From Mesorhizobium sp. (lineage in GTDB: Bacteria; Pseudomonadota; Alphaproteobacteria; Rhizobiales; Rhizobiaceae), in the NCBI GenBank assembly GCA_004020875.1, contig SAPZ01000003.1, positions 186,001-250,000 of the forward strand: a stretch of 64,000 nt of DNA, given 5' to 3'. Position 1 is the first letter of the stretch, and the number at the start of each line of letters is the position of its first letter. Shown one piece after another: positions 52,360 to 61,148 of this stretch. Both the position numbers and the translations under genes were made by a program. Under the pieces are notes generated by a model. It saw only the letters and a program-made list of their open reading frames with translations, ran no database searches and had not been told where the DNA came from.

Positions 52360-52845
52360 CTACATCAATCCCAGCTGCTTGTAGAAGCCAAGCGCGTCGT
52401 AATAGTCGCTCTGGGTCGCGATCTTGCCGTCCTTGATGGAGAACATCGAGGCGCCGGTGAAGGAGAATTTCTTGCCGGTCGCCGCGGTGCCGTCGCCCCA
52501 GGCGCCGGTATTGGTACCGGAGAACTCCCATTCGAAGGAGACGCGGTCGCCATCGACGAGTGGCTTGCCCTTCATCGTCCAAACCGCGTCGGGAACGGCC
52601 TTCAGGAAATTGTCGATGACACCGGTCTTGGCCGCGTCTCTGCCCTTTACGGGCTTGCCAACGGAAGCGTCGTAATAGGTGACGTCGTCGGCGAAGTAGC
52701 CGGCTGCTTTCGTCGAATCATGGCCGTTCCAGGCCGCGACATACGCTTCGACCACCGATTGCGCAGTATCGGCCGCGAAGGCTGGAGCCACGGCGACAAG
52801 CGTGGCGGCGATAGCTGCTGATGCCAGAAACTCCCGGCGTTGCAT
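52360..52845 (-). CDS. Exported SnoaL/NTF2-like protein (Tat signal)
   Basis: A 161-residue protein. The start ATG 52845 lies 9 bases after GGGAGG; an in-frame ATG 52869 lies upstream of that ribosome site and is less likely. MQRREFLASAAIAATLVAVA has RR at residues 3-4 followed by a hydrophobic run and an AFA cleavage site, so Tat export is probable. The mature domain is an NTF2/SnoaL-like fold (VVEAYVAAWNGHDSTKAAGY FADDVTYYD, then FSFTGASMFSIKDGKIATQS DYYD) of the kind involved in steroid-isomerase-like or polyketide chemistry. It is convergent with the small-protein cluster that already has another SnoaL-like gene. Confidence 0.8.
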   Translation of the reverse strand: MQRREFLASAAIAATLVAVAPAFAADTAQSVVEAYVAAWNGHDSTKAAGYFADDVTYYDASVGKPVKGRDAAKTGVIDNFLKAVPDAVWTMKGKPLVDGDRVSFEWEFSGTNTGAWGDGTAATGKKFSFTGASMFSIKDGKIATQSDYYDALGFYKQLGLM

Positions 52846-52884
52846 TGTTGTGTTCCTCCCTGGTTGCATGCTTGCCTTCCTGTT

Positions 52885-54312
52885 TTAGCCGTGCGCGACC
52901 ATCACGTGGCGGACGGCGGTGTAGTCTTCCAGCGCGTAGAGCGACATGTCCTTGCCATAGCCGGACTGTTTGAGGCCGCCATGCGGCATCTCGTTGGTCA
53001 GCATGAAGTGGGTGTTGATCCAGGTGCAGCCATATTGCAGGCGAGCGGCGGTCGCCATGGCGCGCGAGACGTCCTTGGTCCACACCGACGAAGCAAGGCC
53101 GTAGTCGCTGTCGTTCGCCCAACTCACCGCCTCGTCGACGTCCGCGAAGCGGGTGATGGAGACGACCGGGCCGAACACCTCGCGGCGCACGATCTCGTCT
53201 TCCTGCAGCGCCCCGGCCACGACCGTCGGCTGGTAATAGAAGCCCGAGCCCTCGCCCGGCTTGCCGCCGGTGGTGATCTCGATGTGATTCAGCTCCGATG
53301 CGCGTTCGACGAAGCTCGAGACGCGGTCGCGCTGGCGGCGCGAGATCAGCGGGCCGATCTCGTTCTCGGTGTCGTCCGGCTGGTTGTATTTGATGGTCGA
53401 GACGGCGGAAGAGAGATCGGCGACCAGCCTGTCGTAGATCTTCTTGCCGGCATAGATGCGGCAGGCGGCGGTGCAGTCCTGGCCGGCATTGTAATAGCCG
53501 AAGGCGCGCAACCCCTTGACGACCGCGCCCAAATCGGCGTCGTCGAAGACGATGACCGGCGCCTTGCCGCCGAGTTCCAGATGCGTGCGCTTGACCGACT
53601 TGGCGGCCGCCTGCAGCACTTTCTTGCCGGTGGCGACATCGCCGGTGATCGAGATCATGTTGACCTTCGGATGGTTGATGAGCGTGTTGCCGACGCTGTC
53701 GCCGCGGCCGAGCACGACATTGACGACGCCCTCGGGCAGGATCTCGGCGAGGATTTTCGCCAGCTTCAGCGAAGTCAGCGGCGTCTGCTCGGACGGCTTG
53801 AAGACGACCGTGTTGCCGCCGCCGATCGCCGGCGCCAGCTTCCAGGCCATCATCATCATTGGATAGTTCCAGGGCGCGATCGAGGCGACGATGCCGACAG
53901 GGTCGCGCCGCACCATCGAGGTGTGGCCGGCAATATATTCGCCGGCCACCTGGCCGGGCATCGAGCGCACCGCGCCGGCAAAGAAGCGGTAGCAGTCGAT
54001 GATCGCCGGAATCTCGTCATTGAGCACGGCATTGATCGGCTTGCCGCAGTTCAGCGCCTCAAGTGCCGCGAACTCCTTCGCCTCGGCCTCGATGCGATCG
54101 GCGATCTTGAGCAGATAGGCTGAACGCTGCGCCGGCGTTGTGCGCGACCAGCCGACGAAGGCTCGTTCGGCGGCACCGACGGCGGCCTCGATCTGCGCCG
54201 GACCCGCCTCAGGCAAGTTCAGGATCGTAGCGCCAGTCTTTGGATTGAGGATCGGCTCCTCGGTTTCGGTGCCCTTCTCGAATTTCGAGCCGATCAGCAT
54301 CTGGGTATCCAT
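52885..54312 (-). CDS. patD: Gamma-aminobutyraldehyde dehydrogenase
   Basis: A 475-residue NAD-linked aldehyde dehydrogenase of the PatD/YdcW group (E. coli YdcW has 474). It oxidises 4-aminobutyraldehyde from putrescine breakdown to GABA. Seen are the NAD site [17 protein letters not shown] (the usual GSTxxG is GDVATG here), catalytic glutamate in [19 protein letters not shown], and the catalytic cysteine in [23 protein letters not shown] lies 8 bases before ATG 54312. It is the last gene of a polyamine-importer operon in the order ydcSTUV-patD. Confidence 0.92.
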   Translation of the reverse strand: MDTQMLIGSKFEKGTETEEPILNPKTGATILNLPEAGPAQIEAAVGAAERAFVGWSRTTPAQRSAYLLKIADRIEAEAKEFAALEALNCGKPINAVLNDEIPAIIDCYRFFAGAVRSMPGQVAGEYIAGHTSMVRRDPVGIVASIAPWNYPMMMMAWKLAPAIGGGNTVVFKPSEQTPLTSLKLAKILAEILPEGVVNVVLGRGDSVGNTLINHPKVNMISITGDVATGKKVLQAAAKSVKRTHLELGGKAPVIVFDDADLGAVVKGLRAFGYYNAGQDCTAACRIYAGKKIYDRLVADLSSAVSTIKYNQPDDTENEIGPLISRRQRDRVSSFVERASELNHIEITTGGKPGEGSGFYYQPTVVAGALQEDEIVRREVFGPVVSITRFADVDEAVSWANDSDYGLASSVWTKDVSRAMATAARLQYGCTWINTHFMLTNEMPHGGLKQSGYGKDMSLYALEDYTAVRHVMVAHG

Positions 54313-54330
54313 AGGGTTTCTCCCCGATTA

Positions 54331-54412
54331 GGAGCGAATAGGGAGTAGTGAATAGCGAATAGGGAGATCGACAGCGGAACCCTATTCGCTACTCGCTATT
54401 CGCTACGCGCTG
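54331..54412. repeat. Short tandem/inverted GAATAG repeat
   Basis: TAGCGAATAGGG (54353-54364) pairs perfectly with CCCTATTCGCTA (54380-54391), and further copies of GCGAATAGGGAG/TATTCGCT extend both arms. It fills the gap between the permease and patD genes. Such elements occur at many sites in rhizobial genomes; here it could act as an intra-operon processing hairpin. Confidence 0.7.
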
Positions 54413-54415
54413 TTT

Positions 54416-55231
54416 TCATTTTCCACTTCCCGCGATCTGGTCGCCGTCGCGGGTCAGGTAATAGGCAAAGAGGATCGGCAGCAGCGTTACCAGCACGACG
54501 ACCATGGCCACGACATTGGTGACCGGGCGCTGGCGCGGACGGATCAGCTCCTCCAGCATCCAGATCGGCACCGTCTGCTGCTGGCCGGCGGTGAAGGTGG
54601 TGACGATGACCTCGTCGAAGGACAGTGCGAAGGCGAGCATGCCGCCCGCAAGCAGCGCCGTGGCGATGTTCGGCAGCACGACATGGCGGAAGGTCTGGAA
54701 ACCGTCGGCGCCGAGGTCCATCGAAGCTTCGATCATCGAGCCCGAGGTGCGGCGGAATCGGGCGACGGCGTTGTTGTAGACGACGACCACGCAGAAGGTC
54801 GCGTGGCCGAGCACGATCGTCCAGAACGAGAAGGGAATATCGGCCAGCGAAAAGGCCGAGCGCAGCGCGATGCCGGTGATGATGCCGGGCAGCGCGATCG
54901 GCAGGATAACCAAGAGCGAGATGGCCTCGCGGCCGAAGAAGCGCGTCTGCGACACGGCGGCGGCGCAGAGCGTACCGAGCACCAGCGCGATCGCCGTCGA
55001 GATGGCGGCGACGCGCACCGACAGCGACAGCGCGTCCCAGACGTCCGGACGGTTCCATGTGACGGCGAACCATTGGGTGGTGAGCCCAGGGGGCGGCCAG
55101 ACGAAGCTCTTCTCCTCTGTCGTGAAGGCGTAAACAAAGATCAAAAGGATCGGCAGGTGGAGGAAGAGCAGCCCGCAGGCGGCGGCGACCTTGAGGCCGA
55201 GCGGAGCACGTTGACCACGGTCAGAGCGCAT
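54416..55231 (-). CDS. Polyamine ABC transporter permease (PotC/YdcV type)
   Basis: A 271-residue permease. Start ATG 55231 overlaps the preceding permease by 11 bp and begins [36 protein letters not shown], the PotC/PotI-type first helix. The EAA loop is [24 protein letters not shown]. It ends [20 protein letters not shown]. It pairs with the upstream PotB-type permease. Confidence 0.9.
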   Translation of the reverse strand: MRSDRGQRAPLGLKVAAACGLLFLHLPILLIFVYAFTTEEKSFVWPPPGLTTQWFAVTWNRPDVWDALSLSVRVAAISTAIALVLGTLCAAAVSQTRFFGREAISLLVILPIALPGIITGIALRSAFSLADIPFSFWTIVLGHATFCVVVVYNNAVARFRRTSGSMIEASMDLGADGFQTFRHVVLPNIATALLAGGMLAFALSFDEVIVTTFTAGQQQTVPIWMLEELIRPRQRPVTNVVAMVVVLVTLLPILFAYYLTRDGDQIAGSGK

Positions 55232-56186
55232 CGAAAGCCCCCATGCGCTTGGCGCCCCAGAGATAGAAGCCCATGATGACGATGGGCACCACGGTGAAAG
55301 CGGCGGCCAAGGGGATGTTGCCGGCGGTGCCCTGCTGTGAATAGACGGCCTGGCCGATAAACAGGCGCGAGGTGCCGATGATTTGCGGGATGATGTAGTC
55401 GCCAAGCGTCAGCGAAAAGGTGAAGATCGAGCCGGCGACGATACCTGGCAGCGCCAGCGGGAACAGTACGTTGCGGAAGGTCTGTCCGGGCGAGGCGCCG
55501 AGATCGGACGAAGCCTCGACAAGATTGCCTGGGACGCGTTCGAGTGCGGCCTGCACCGGCAGGATCATGAAGGGCAGCCAGACATAGACGAAGACGATGA
55601 AGGTGCCGGTAAAGGACACCGAGAGCGAGTTGCCGCCGACGATCGGCAGCGACAGCCAAGTGTCGAGCAGCCAGAGCAGGTTCAGCTTCGCCAGCAGCCA
55701 GGTGAGGATGCCTTCCTTGGCGAGGATCAGCTTCCAGGCATAGATCTTGACCAGGTAGCTCGACCACAGCGGCAGCATGACGCCAAGATAGAACAGCGCC
55801 TTCCAGCGCCCGCGCGCATAGCGCGCCGCGTAATAGGCGATGGGGAAGGCGATGATCGCCGAAGCTAACGTAACGAGCGCCGCCATCGTCACCGTGCGCA
55901 GAATGATGTCGAGATTGGCGGCCTGCAGCAGATCGCCATAGGTCTTCAGCGTGAACTCGCGGTTGATGAGGCCGGAGAACTCATCGATCGAGAAGAAGCT
56001 CTGCAGGAGCAGCGCGAAGAGCGAGCCGATATAGACGATGCCCAGCCACAGAAGCGGCGGGGCGAGCATCAGTGTGAGCAAAAATTTCGGACGGCGCCAG
56101 AAGAGGTCGGAGAGCGCGCCGCGCATGCCGCCGCTGCCTGGCAGGATGGCGGGAGTGGGGTGGGATTGAACAGCGGCGATGATCAT
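55221..56186 (-). CDS. Polyamine ABC transporter permease (PotB/YdcU type)
   Basis: A 321-residue permease. A soluble N-terminal stretch of about 35 residues precedes the first helix ([31 protein letters not shown]), followed by about five further helices and the EAA loop [30 protein letters not shown] 56186 is used. The gene order ATPase - PotB - PotC follows E. coli ydcTUV. Confidence 0.89.
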   Translation of the reverse strand: MIIAAVQSHPTPAILPGSGGMRGALSDLFWRRPKFLLTLMLAPPLLWLGIVYIGSLFALLLQSFFSIDEFSGLINREFTLKTYGDLLQAANLDIILRTVTMAALVTLASAIIAFPIAYYAARYARGRWKALFYLGVMLPLWSSYLVKIYAWKLILAKEGILTWLLAKLNLLWLLDTWLSLPIVGGNSLSVSFTGTFIVFVYVWLPFMILPVQAALERVPGNLVEASSDLGASPGQTFRNVLFPLALPGIVAGSIFTFSLTLGDYIIPQIIGTSRLFIGQAVYSQQGTAGNIPLAAAFTVVPIVIMGFYLWGAKRMGAFDAL

Positions 56187-56253
56187 GGCGCCACCGCGTG
56201 TTGAACGGGATTATGGGAGAGGCCGCGATCCTTCGCCCTCGCGCAAACCTTCG

Positions 56254-57252
56254 TCATGCCGGCTCGTCCATCAGATGCAGGCTTTCGCGGTTGAAGGTGA
56301 GCATCACCGCCTCGCCTTCCGCCGGCAGCGCCGTTCCCGCCGGCACCACCGCGTGCAGCCGCAGCCCTTCGGCATCGAGCGCCAGCCTCGTGGTGGCGCC
56401 GAGATAATTGGTGCCGACCAGGCGCGCGGCGACGCCGTCGCCGCTGGTCGCGTTTGAAACGCGGATCGACTCCGGGCGCAGGCTGCCCCAGCGATGCTGG
56501 CCGGAATAGCGCTGGACGAAATCCGGCGGCAGCACGTTGGACGAGCCGACGAAATCGGCGACGAAGCGCGTGTTCGGCCGCTGGTAGATATCTTCCGGCG
56601 TGCCGACCTGCATGATCCTGCCGTCGTTGAACACGGCGACGCGATCGGCCATGGAAAGCGCCTCGCCCTGGTCGTGGGTGACGAAGACGAAAGTGATGCC
56701 GAGCACCTTCTGCAGCGACTTCAATTCCTCCTGCATGTTCTCGCGCAGCTTGAGGTCGAGCGCGCCGAGCGGCTCGTCGAGCAGAAGCACCTTGGGCTGG
56801 TTGACCAGCGCGCGGGCGAGCGCGACGCGCTGGCGCTGGCCCCCGGAGAGCTGACCGGGACGGCGCGCGCCATAGCCCGGCAGTCTAACGAGGGAAAGCG
56901 CTTCCTCAGCAGCCTTCAGGCGCTCGGCCTTGCCGACGCCCTTGACCATCAGGCCGTAGGCGACGTTCTCGAGCACGTTCAGATGCGGGAACAGCGCATA
57001 GTCCTGGAAGACGGTGTTGACGTTGCGGCGATAGGGCGGAACGCCTTCGGCGCGCTCGCCGAAGATGGAGATGGAGCCCGCCGTCGGCTGCTCGAAACCG
57101 GCGATCAGCCGCAGGCACGTCGTCTTGCCGGAACCGGACGGCCCAAGCATGGCAAAGAACTCGCCCGGCGCGATCTCCAGATCCACCGCGTCGACGGCGC
57201 GCACGCTGCCGAAATGGCGCGAGACTTGTTTGAAGGAAACGGCAGAGGTCAT
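56254..57252 (-). CDS. Polyamine ABC transporter ATP-binding protein (PotA/YdcT type)
   Basis: A 332-residue ATPase starting MTSAVSFKQVSRHFGSVRAV at ATG 57252. Walker A is GPSGSGKTTCLRLIAG, the signature LSGGQRQRVALARAL, and Walker B LLLDEPLGALDLKLRENMQE; the C-terminal part is a TOBE domain (LVGTNYLGATTRLALDAEGL), as in PotA-type polyamine importers where it may sense substrate. The frame extends upstream to 57480 into the repeat region, but without family similarity. Confidence 0.91.
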   Translation of the reverse strand: MTSAVSFKQVSRHFGSVRAVDAVDLEIAPGEFFAMLGPSGSGKTTCLRLIAGFEQPTAGSISIFGERAEGVPPYRRNVNTVFQDYALFPHLNVLENVAYGLMVKGVGKAERLKAAEEALSLVRLPGYGARRPGQLSGGQRQRVALARALVNQPKVLLLDEPLGALDLKLRENMQEELKSLQKVLGITFVFVTHDQGEALSMADRVAVFNDGRIMQVGTPEDIYQRPNTRFVADFVGSSNVLPPDFVQRYSGQHRWGSLRPESIRVSNATSGDGVAARLVGTNYLGATTRLALDAEGLRLHAVVPAGTALPAEGEAVMLTFNRESLHLMDEPA

Positions 57253-57340
57253 GGGCCCTGTCAGTTCAGTTGCGGGGTCAAACGAGGACGAGTTCGCGCG
57301 ACGCGCTGCCTCCTTTTCTGGGAGGCCGCGGCAAAGTCGC

Positions 57341-57392
57341 GGGTGGGGAACCCCACCCGACGCTACGCATCGACCCTCCCCCCAAGGGAGGG
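57341..57392. repeat. Twin hairpins between binding-protein and ATPase genes
   Basis: GGGTGGGG (57341-57348) pairs with CCCCACCC (57351-57358), and CCCTCCC (57374-57380) with GGGAGGG (57386-57392). They lie directly after the binding-protein stop on the minus strand, where a processing or attenuating structure would allow more binding protein than ATPase. The CCCTCCC module is also of the common Mesorhizobium type. Confidence 0.65.
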
Positions 57393-57401
57393 TAAGCGGA
57401 A

Positions 57402-58556
57402 TCACCGCCCTCCGATGACGCCGATATAGTCCGACACCCAGCGGTAGTAGGGCACGCACTGGTCGTTCTGGCTGGCGCATTTCGACACCGGCGTCTTCCA
57501 GAACTTGATCTTGTCGAAATTGTCGTAGCCGTTGGTCTTGCAGCCTTCGTCGCCGAGCAGCTCATTGCCCTTGCAGGCAGCGGGCACGACCGGCAACGAG
57601 CCGAACCAGGCGGAGACGTCGCCCTGGACCTTCGGCGACAAGGAATGCTCGAGCCACATATAAGCGCAGTTCGGATGGGCGGCGTCGGCCTCCATCATGG
57701 TGGTGTCGGCCCAACCGGTGACGCCTTCTTCCGGCACAGTCGAGGCAACCGGCTTCTTGGCGGCGATCAGTGTGTTGACCTGATACGGCCAGGAGCCTGA
57801 AGCGACCACGCCTTCGTTCTGGAAATCGTCGACCTGGATCGCGGCATCATGCCAGTAGCGGCCGACCAGCGTGCGCTGGGTGCGAAGGAGAGCGAGCGCC
57901 GCCTTGTACTGGTCCTCGTTCAGCTCATAAGGGTCCTTGATGCCGAGTTCCGGCTTATGGAACATCAAATAGTTGGCAGCGTCGGCGATGTGGATCGGGC
58001 CGTCATAGGCCTGGACGCGGCCCTTGTTCGACTTGCCGTCAGGCAGCTTCATTTCCTCGAAGACGACGTTCCAGCTCTTGGGCGCTTCCTTGAAGACCTC
58101 GGTGTTGTACATCAGGATGTTCGGGCCCCACTGGTAGGGAACGCCGTAATGCACCTTGTCGACGGTGAACCAGGGCGCATCCTTCAGCCGGTCGTCGACG
58201 GTCTTCCAGCTCGGGATCAGATCGGTGTCGATCGGCTGCACGCGCTTGCCGGCGACGAGGCGCAGCGAAGCATCGCCTGAAGCGGTGACCAGATCGAAAC
58301 CGCCCTCGTTCATCAGCGACACCATCTCGTCCGAGGTGTTGGCGGTCTTGACGTTGACCTTGCAGCCGCTTTCCTTCTCGAAAGCCGTCACCCAGTCGTA
58401 ATTCTTGTCAGTCTCGCCGCGCTCGATATAGCCCGGCCACGCAACGATGTTGACCTGCCCCTCGCCCTTGCCGAGTTCCTTGACCTGGGCCATGGCCTGA
58501 CCGGAAAAAGTCAGCGCGACAGTGAGCGCCGTGCACGACTTCAGGAATGCATTCAT
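57402..58556 (-). CDS. Polyamine ABC transporter substrate-binding protein (YdcS/PotF type)
   Basis: A 384-residue periplasmic protein with a Sec signal peptide (MNAFLKSCTALTVALTFSGQ, AMA cleavage). PotD/F-type landmarks are VNIVAWPGYIERG, MVSLMNEGGFDLVTASGDAS, VPYQWGPNILMYNT and SGSWPYQVNTLI. Three ATGs in a row (58562, 58559, 58556) exist; 58556 gives the best 6-base spacing from GGGAG. Cysteines near the end could form a disulfide. It heads the operon ending with patD, consistent with putrescine or a related diamine being imported and oxidised. Confidence 0.9.
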   Translation of the reverse strand: MNAFLKSCTALTVALTFSGQAMAQVKELGKGEGQVNIVAWPGYIERGETDKNYDWVTAFEKESGCKVNVKTANTSDEMVSLMNEGGFDLVTASGDASLRLVAGKRVQPIDTDLIPSWKTVDDRLKDAPWFTVDKVHYGVPYQWGPNILMYNTEVFKEAPKSWNVVFEEMKLPDGKSNKGRVQAYDGPIHIADAANYLMFHKPELGIKDPYELNEDQYKAALALLRTQRTLVGRYWHDAAIQVDDFQNEGVVASGSWPYQVNTLIAAKKPVASTVPEEGVTGWADTTMMEADAAHPNCAYMWLEHSLSPKVQGDVSAWFGSLPVVPAACKGNELLGDEGCKTNGYDNFDKIKFWKTPVSKCASQNDQCVPYYRWVSDYIGVIGGR

Positions 58557-58573
58557 CATCATCTCCCATTTTG

Positions 58574-58620
58574 GCGCATGACCCCGAAAACCAGTTCGGT
58601 TTTCGGAAATGATCATGCGC
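58574..58620. repeat. Rhizobiales palindromic element
   Basis: A 47-bp nested palindrome: outer arms GCGCATGA (58574-58581) / TCATGCGC (58613-58620), inner arms CCGAAAACC (58584-58592) / GGTTTTCGG (58598-58606). This is the well-known GCATGACCCCGAAAA type repeat of rhizobial genomes. It sits in the 5' leader of the polyamine operon, next to the Shine-Dalgarno sequence. Confidence 0.75.
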
Positions 58621-58769
58621 AAACCACAAAGGGTCGGAGCTTCATGCTCCGACGGCAGCGCTCTCAGGACGCGGCTTTGTTCCCTGGACGAAAACTGCTG
58701 TGAAAAATCCGGTTTCGCAAATTCATTTATCAGAAAGCCGATATCGATTTTTCCGATATCAAACCACCT

Positions 58770-59615
58770 TCAGCCCAGCGCGGTGACCAGCCAGCAGGCG
58801 GCAATGAAACGAGCCTTTCCGTCCGCCACGAAATGCTTGAATGCAGCAGGCAAGGCCGCGGTGATCTTTTCGGCCGTCGCCTGGTCTACCTCGCGCAACG
58901 CAGCGCCGACCGGCCCCAGCCGGGTGGCATATGTCATCAGATGATCCTCGGCGATCTGACACGGCACGTCCGCCTGTTCGACTTTGACTGACGACCAACC
59001 GCTCGCCTCAAGAATCCGCCTTACCCTGGCGCCGTCGGCAAAGGCAAACTGTCCCGGCGCATCTGGGTCTGGCACGGGTGCCTGCGGCAGGAAGGGCGCG
59101 GCCGCTCGCGCTGCGGTCGTCATGAAATCATTCTCACGCGGACCGCGCCAAGCGACAAAGGCGAGTTTGCCGCCGCGCCTTGCGGCTCCCCTTATGTTGG
59201 CGAACGCCGCCACGGGATCGTCGAAGAACATGACGCCGAAGCGCGAGACAACGGCATCGAAGCGCCCGGATTTGAACGCATATGCTTGGGCGTCGCCGAC
59301 TTCGAAACTTGCGTTCGCCACCGCTTTCACCCGCGCGCGCTCCGCTGCCCGGGCGACCAGCGGCCGCGAGATATCGAGCCCGACACATCGGCCGCCATTG
59401 CCGACGCGGCGCGCCATCGCCAGGGTCGTGGCGCCGGCGCCGCAGCCGATGTCCAGGACGTCGCCCCCTTTGCCGGGATCACCGGCATCCACCAGCAGGC
59501 TCGCAAACGGCGCCAGCACGCCGTCAAGGATGGGCTGCATCTCGACCCAGGCCTTTCCGCTGGCGTCGTTCCAGAGAGCGGCTTGCTGTGTGTTCGGCTG
59601 CACGGATTGCGGCAT
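58770..59615 (-). CDS. Class I SAM-dependent methyltransferase
   Basis: A 281-residue methyltransferase. The SAM-binding region reads GDVLDIGCGAGATTLAMARR followed by GRCVGLDISRPLVARAAERA and FEVGDAQAYAFKSGRFDAVV SRFGVMFF, the pattern of UbiE/COQ5-like small-molecule methyltransferases. The N-terminus NTQQAALWNDASGKAWVEMQ is typical of a subgroup of rhizobial and mycobacterial enzymes. It lies alone between the LysR gene and the polyamine operon on the same strand. Substrate unknown. Confidence 0.85.
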   Translation of the reverse strand: MPQSVQPNTQQAALWNDASGKAWVEMQPILDGVLAPFASLLVDAGDPGKGGDVLDIGCGAGATTLAMARRVGNGGRCVGLDISRPLVARAAERARVKAVANASFEVGDAQAYAFKSGRFDAVVSRFGVMFFDDPVAAFANIRGAARRGGKLAFVAWRGPRENDFMTTAARAAAPFLPQAPVPDPDAPGQFAFADGARVRRILEASGWSSVKVEQADVPCQIAEDHLMTYATRLGPVGAALREVDQATAEKITAALPAAFKHFVADGKARFIAACWLVTALG

Positions 59616-59704
59616 AGCGGACCTCGCTCTCAGTTGCCCTCATCGGTCGGTGCCGGCACTCTACGAGTTCAGGCTGGCCGTTTCACGCATTTCCTGGAAT
59701 TGCT

Positions 59705-60610
59705 TCAGCGGCGGACCATACGCTGCGACTGGGCGAGGCCGATGAAGTCGCGCGCGGCCTGCGGCAGGCCGGAGCCGCGGCGCCAGACCGTGCCGACCTG
59801 GACCACCGGCAGCGAGCCGGAAATATCGCGCGATTCGATGCGGTCGCCTTCCAGCGACCAGGGCCGGTAGACGAGGTCGGGCAGCAGCGCCACGCCGGCG
59901 CCGGTGGCGACCAGGCTGCGCACCGCTTCCACCGAACGTGTGCGGAAGGCGACATGGGGTCTTGCGCCGATCGCCGACAGCAGCTTGCCGGTGTTCTCCT
60001 CGATCTCGTCGACGGTGAGCATGATCAGCGGCTCGGACGCGATGTCGCCGATCGAGATGATGTCGGCGCTGGCGAGCCTGTGGCTGAGCGGGATCCACAG
60101 CCGGTAAGCCGAGACTTCGAGGATTTCCGACTGCAGCGCCGTACGGTCGCGAAGGTTGGACGTGACCATGACGGCGATATCGAGCTTGCCGCCGACCAGA
60201 AGGTGCTCGAGATAGTCGCCATTGTCCTCAATGGCCGAAACCTCGACGCCGGGATAGGCGCGACGGTAGCGGGCGAGCAGATCGGACAGCACATAGCCGG
60301 CGACCAGCGAGGTGACGCCGAGCTGCAGGCGGCCGCCGGCGACAGCCTGATCGCTGGAGAAGGAACGGCGCGCGTCGGAGACATCGGCCAGGATCTTGGT
60401 CGCGTGGCGCAGGAACTGATGGCCTTTGTGGGTGATGTTGAGGCCGCGCGGATGGCGCTCGAAGAGCTCGACGCCGAGGTCGCTCTCCAATTCCTTGATC
60501 GCCTCGGTGACCGAAGACTGCGAGATGGAGAGATTCTGCGCTGCGCCCGAGACGGTGCCCTGCTCGGCCACGGCGACAAAGAACTGCAATTGGCGGATGG
60601 TGAAGGCCAT
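59705..60610 (-). CDS. LysR family transcriptional regulator
   Basis: A 301-residue LTTR starting MAFTIRQLQFFVAVAEQGTV SGAAQNLSISQSSVTEAIKE with a typical effector domain (GRLQLGVTSLVAGYVLSDLL). ATG 60610 matches the family start; the longer frame to 60676 runs across the divergent promoter. The gene is divergent from the Rrf2 gene and lies upstream of a methyltransferase and the polyamine operon on the same strand; any of these could be its target. Confidence 0.87.
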   Translation of the reverse strand: MAFTIRQLQFFVAVAEQGTVSGAAQNLSISQSSVTEAIKELESDLGVELFERHPRGLNITHKGHQFLRHATKILADVSDARRSFSSDQAVAGGRLQLGVTSLVAGYVLSDLLARYRRAYPGVEVSAIEDNGDYLEHLLVGGKLDIAVMVTSNLRDRTALQSEILEVSAYRLWIPLSHRLASADIISIGDIASEPLIMLTVDEIEENTGKLLSAIGARPHVAFRTRSVEAVRSLVATGAGVALLPDLVYRPWSLEGDRIESRDISGSLPVVQVGTVWRRGSGLPQAARDFIGLAQSQRMVRR

Positions 60611-60681
60611 GGCTGGACTAAACACCGGGGCGCGCGGTTCTGGGAAGGGGCCAAGTCCAAAACTTGACGGCACCAAGATTC

Positions 60682-60698
60682 GTAACTAATTAAGTTAC
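60682..60698. promoter_or_regulatory. Operator palindrome abutting the Rrf2 start codon
   Basis: GTAACT (60682-60687) and AGTTAC (60693-60698) are perfect arms around AATTA, directly followed by the ATG at 60699. Rrf2 repressors of this kind often bind palindromes with GTAACT-like halves in their own promoter, so autoregulation is likely. No Shine-Dalgarno sequence is visible, suggesting a leaderless or near-leaderless transcript. Confidence 0.65.
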
Positions 60699-61148
60699 AT
60701 GAAGCGCAACAGTCGATTGTCCTCGACCCTGCATCTCCTCGTCCACATGGCCGAGGCGCCCGACCGGGTGCGGACCTCCGAAGAGCTTGCCGGCTTCATT
60801 CACACCAATCCGGTGGTGGTGCGCCGCACCATCGCAGGCTTACGCGAAGGGGGCATCGTCATCTCGTCGCGCGGCCATGGTGGCGGCTGGCAGCTCGGCC
60901 GGTCGCCGGACAAGATCTCGCTGGCCGAGATCAGCGCCGCGCTCGGCGAGACGCTGTTGCCGTTCAGCACCGAGCCGGAAAGCCCTGGATGCTTGGTCGA
61001 GCAGGCGGTGATCGCCGTGCTCGACGATTTTCGCCTGGAGGCGGAAAGGCTGCTCACTGAGCGGCTCAGCCATATCACGCTGGCCGACCTGACGGCCGAT
61101 TTCCGCCGCCGCTATGACCTGATCGGAGTATCCAGCCATGCAGTATGA
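60699..61148 (+). CDS. Rrf2 family transcriptional regulator
   Basis: A 149-residue Rrf2 winged-helix protein: MKRNSRLSSTLHLLVHMAEA, then RTSEELAGFIHTNPVVVRRT IAGLREGGIV and the wing GHGGGWQLGRSPDKISLAEI. Only one cysteine (ESPGCLVEQ) is present, not the three-cysteine Fe-S motif of IscR/NsrR, so it probably senses by another means, such as a thiol. Its stop overlaps the start of the thioredoxin-reductase-like gene by 11 bp, and an operator abuts its ATG. The pair is a common redox-responsive module. Confidence 0.87.
   Translation: MKRNSRLSSTLHLLVHMAEAPDRVRTSEELAGFIHTNPVVVRRTIAGLREGGIVISSRGHGGGWQLGRSPDKISLAEISAALGETLLPFSTEPESPGCLVEQAVIAVLDDFRLEAERLLTERLSHITLADLTADFRRRYDLIGVSSHAV

Noticed and set aside
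54331..54412. Repeated GAATAG units as a possible CRISPR or phage attachment site
   Set aside because: Units are too short and irregular, without spacers, cas genes or integrase. It is better seen as an intergenic palindromic repeat.
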